Origin: Fragilaria crotonensis
Lineage: Eukaryota > Bacillariophyta > Fragilariophyceae > Fragilariales > Fragilariaceae
Assembly: GCA_022925895.1 (NCBI GenBank)
Contig: JAKSYS010000718.1
Location: forward strand, 1-30,714
DNA length: 30,714 bases
Direction of reading: 5' to 3'
This document shows positions 29,371 to 30,714 of this stretch, one piece after another. Each line of letters starts with the position of its first letter. Within the stretch, counting starts at the first letter, position 1. The notes under the pieces are model-generated. The model was not told the DNA's origin. It saw only the letters and a list, made by a program, of their open reading frames with translations, and did no database searches. Both the position numbers and the translations under genes were made by a program.

Positions 29371-30714
29371 TCAGTTTTTCTTCAAGATACTTGCAACAGC
29401 CAACGCACCCCAAGACACCCACATATCATGCGCACTAATAAAGTAAAGTTTTGCAGAGGTCGCTGTATCCTCGAACTGCGACATTGCGCTGCCTGCCAGC
29501 TGAAGTGCAAGCGCAGCATCTTGCACGAATTCGGCCCTCGTCGACGCCGCGATGGCAGCATCGTACCTCCATTGTAAGCCTTGGCCATTCTTGGCTGATA
29601 AGCCATACTCGGCTTCGAGGATCAACAACTTGTGCTCGAGGTTCACGGCCTGCTTTTCCACCCAACGACGCATGTCGGAAATGTGTTGAGCGGCCTCCTG
29701 ATGTACTTCCGCTTACCGGAGCTACGAGCATTTTGGATTGCGACCAGTCCAAAGAAGAAGACTCGCGCCTGGTAGAGGACATGCGCCTTCATGAAGCCGA
29801 TGTTCAGGGCTTGGAGCTTGACAGACATCCTAGAGGCCAAGTCAAAGTTGCCCATGTAATACGCGATTTGCATCAAAAACGACCAGCGAGCCTGCTCTCC
29901 GACGCCGTTCTCATTTCCCACCAACTTCTGTTTGTCCATAGCTTCCCCGGAATCTATGTCGCAAGGGTCTGCGCTCGACCCCGATAAATTGAGCACGCAT
30001 TGCCAGATGGGAAGGATTTGAAGAAAAATTGTCTTCTGGCCGTATTCCAACATTTGATTCGAGTACTTCTCCACATTCTGCAAAAGCAGAGGGAGGTACT
30101 TGGAGCTGAAGTAAGACATGCTGAAATAAATGTTCATCAACATGAAGGCGGTAAAGGGATCTCCCTGCTTCATAGCCGATGCGTGACCCTGTAACAAAGG
30201 AGGGATGCATTCAGCCAGAGGCGTCCCCTGCCAGGGGATGGTCATGCTGTAGGCCCAGGCAACAACACGACCATCCAAGACGGAAGGGTTCAGTCTGTGA
30301 GACATTTTCAACGCCAGTTGTCCCAATCGATATCCCTCTGCAAGCATGCCTCTCTCACTGATAAGGATCGTGCCAAGGAGTACAAAGGCTTGAGGGCTCA
30401 ACTCTGAGACACCATGAGTGATGCTAAAAAGCACGGCCTTGTGAACGATCAACGAGCTGAGACGAACCAAACCAAGCGTCTCTACTGGGACAGTCATCTG
30501 ATTCAACACTTTGAGAACGACAATGGTGTTCAGGTCTCCTACTATTGGAAGATTTATGATCGTCGCATCGTCCATCCCATTTAACTTTTCCGTCACCCTG
30601 CGTCGCTCCAGATAGTCCTGAGCCTTCGTGAAATGTGCAGGAAAATTGACACCCAGCTCCTTCAAGAATTCCAACGAGGAATCCACAAACTCCTTCAGTT
30701 TACATTCAGCTTTC
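29371..30714 (-). CDS. C-terminal part of a large helical-repeat (TPR-like) protein, 5' end outside the window
   Basis: The frame is open through the right edge, where it begins KAECKLKEFVDSSLEFLKEL; the GTG at 30686 is internal, not a start. The sequence is an array of amphipathic helices (LPIVGDLNTIVVLKVLNQMT, then LSPQAFVLLGTILISERGML, then YRLGQLALKMSHRL). It resembles the helical-repeat region after the AAA-type ATPase of large PknK-like multidomain signalling proteins, which are common in diatoms. This assignment is inference, because the diagnostic domains would lie upstream, beyond the window. Near 29710 the frame slips (ARSSGK, then EVHQEAAQHISDMRRWVEKQ), equivalent to one missing base, and the C-terminus continues to a TGA at 29371-29373. 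About 447 residues are visible. Confidence 0.7.

Noticed and set aside
1-30714. CRISPR array, bacterial operon or phage-like system
   Set aside because: No direct-repeat/spacer array, ribosome-binding sites or co-directional gene clusters; introns, a Pol III tRNA and signal-anchored Golgi proteins show a eukaryotic nuclear origin.

Overview
The window reads as nuclear DNA of a diatom, probably a pennate one. The evidence is a Ty1/copia-type retroelement remnant whose protease and RNase H motifs fit the diatom CoDi type; a secreted protein with SdrD-B-like domains and a long proline-threonine (PT) tandem repeat; a riboflavin synthase whose N-terminus looks like a diatom plastid signal with an SSSF site; short GT-AG introns; and genes on both strands with individual regulation rather than operons. 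The species cannot be fixed from the sequence alone.

Layout. 0.1-4.7 kb (+): a large acidic bromodomain protein. 4.8-5.5 kb (-): a bZIP transcription factor in convergent orientation. 5.5-8.6 kb: AT-richer intergenic DNA with a MITE-like inverted-repeat element at 7.6-7.9 kb. 8.6-10.4 kb (+): a GAF-domain histidine-kinase-like protein with one intron. 10.5-10.8 kb (+): a possible small broken gene. 11.2-12.2 kb (+): riboflavin synthase with one intron and several frameshifts. 12.7 kb (-): tRNA-Pro(UGG). 14.2-15.3 kb and 17.0-18.7 kb (+): two disordered proteins of unknown function, both frame-broken. 19.07-19.23 kb: a perfect 33-bp inverted repeat carrying a TGACGTCA core in each arm. 19.9-21.6 kb (-): the secreted SdrD-B/PT-repeat protein. 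23.4-24.7 kb (-): a Golgi-type carbohydrate sulfotransferase, frame-broken. 25.6-26.7 kb: a non-autonomous DNA transposon with 74/75-bp terminal inverted repeats and a perfect 8-bp target-site duplication (hAT-like). 26.9-28.6 kb (+): a decayed, internally deleted copia element. 29.4 kb to the right edge (-): the C-terminal part of a large helical-repeat protein.

The genes do not form one pathway. Themes are chromatin and transcription control (bromodomain, bZIP), two-component-like sensing (GAF/HATPase), plastid riboflavin synthesis, and the secretory route and cell surface (sulfotransferase, SdrD-B/PT protein). The accessory part, 19-29 kb, is rich in repeats and mobile-element debris.

The recognised reading frames in the first 10.4 kb are intact. 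From about 10.5 kb on, nearly every longer coding region is broken by small frame slips, and those that can be resolved look like missing bases, often in short homopolymers. This looks more like uncorrected sequence error than like independent pseudogenisation of six or seven genes, but the sequence alone cannot settle it.
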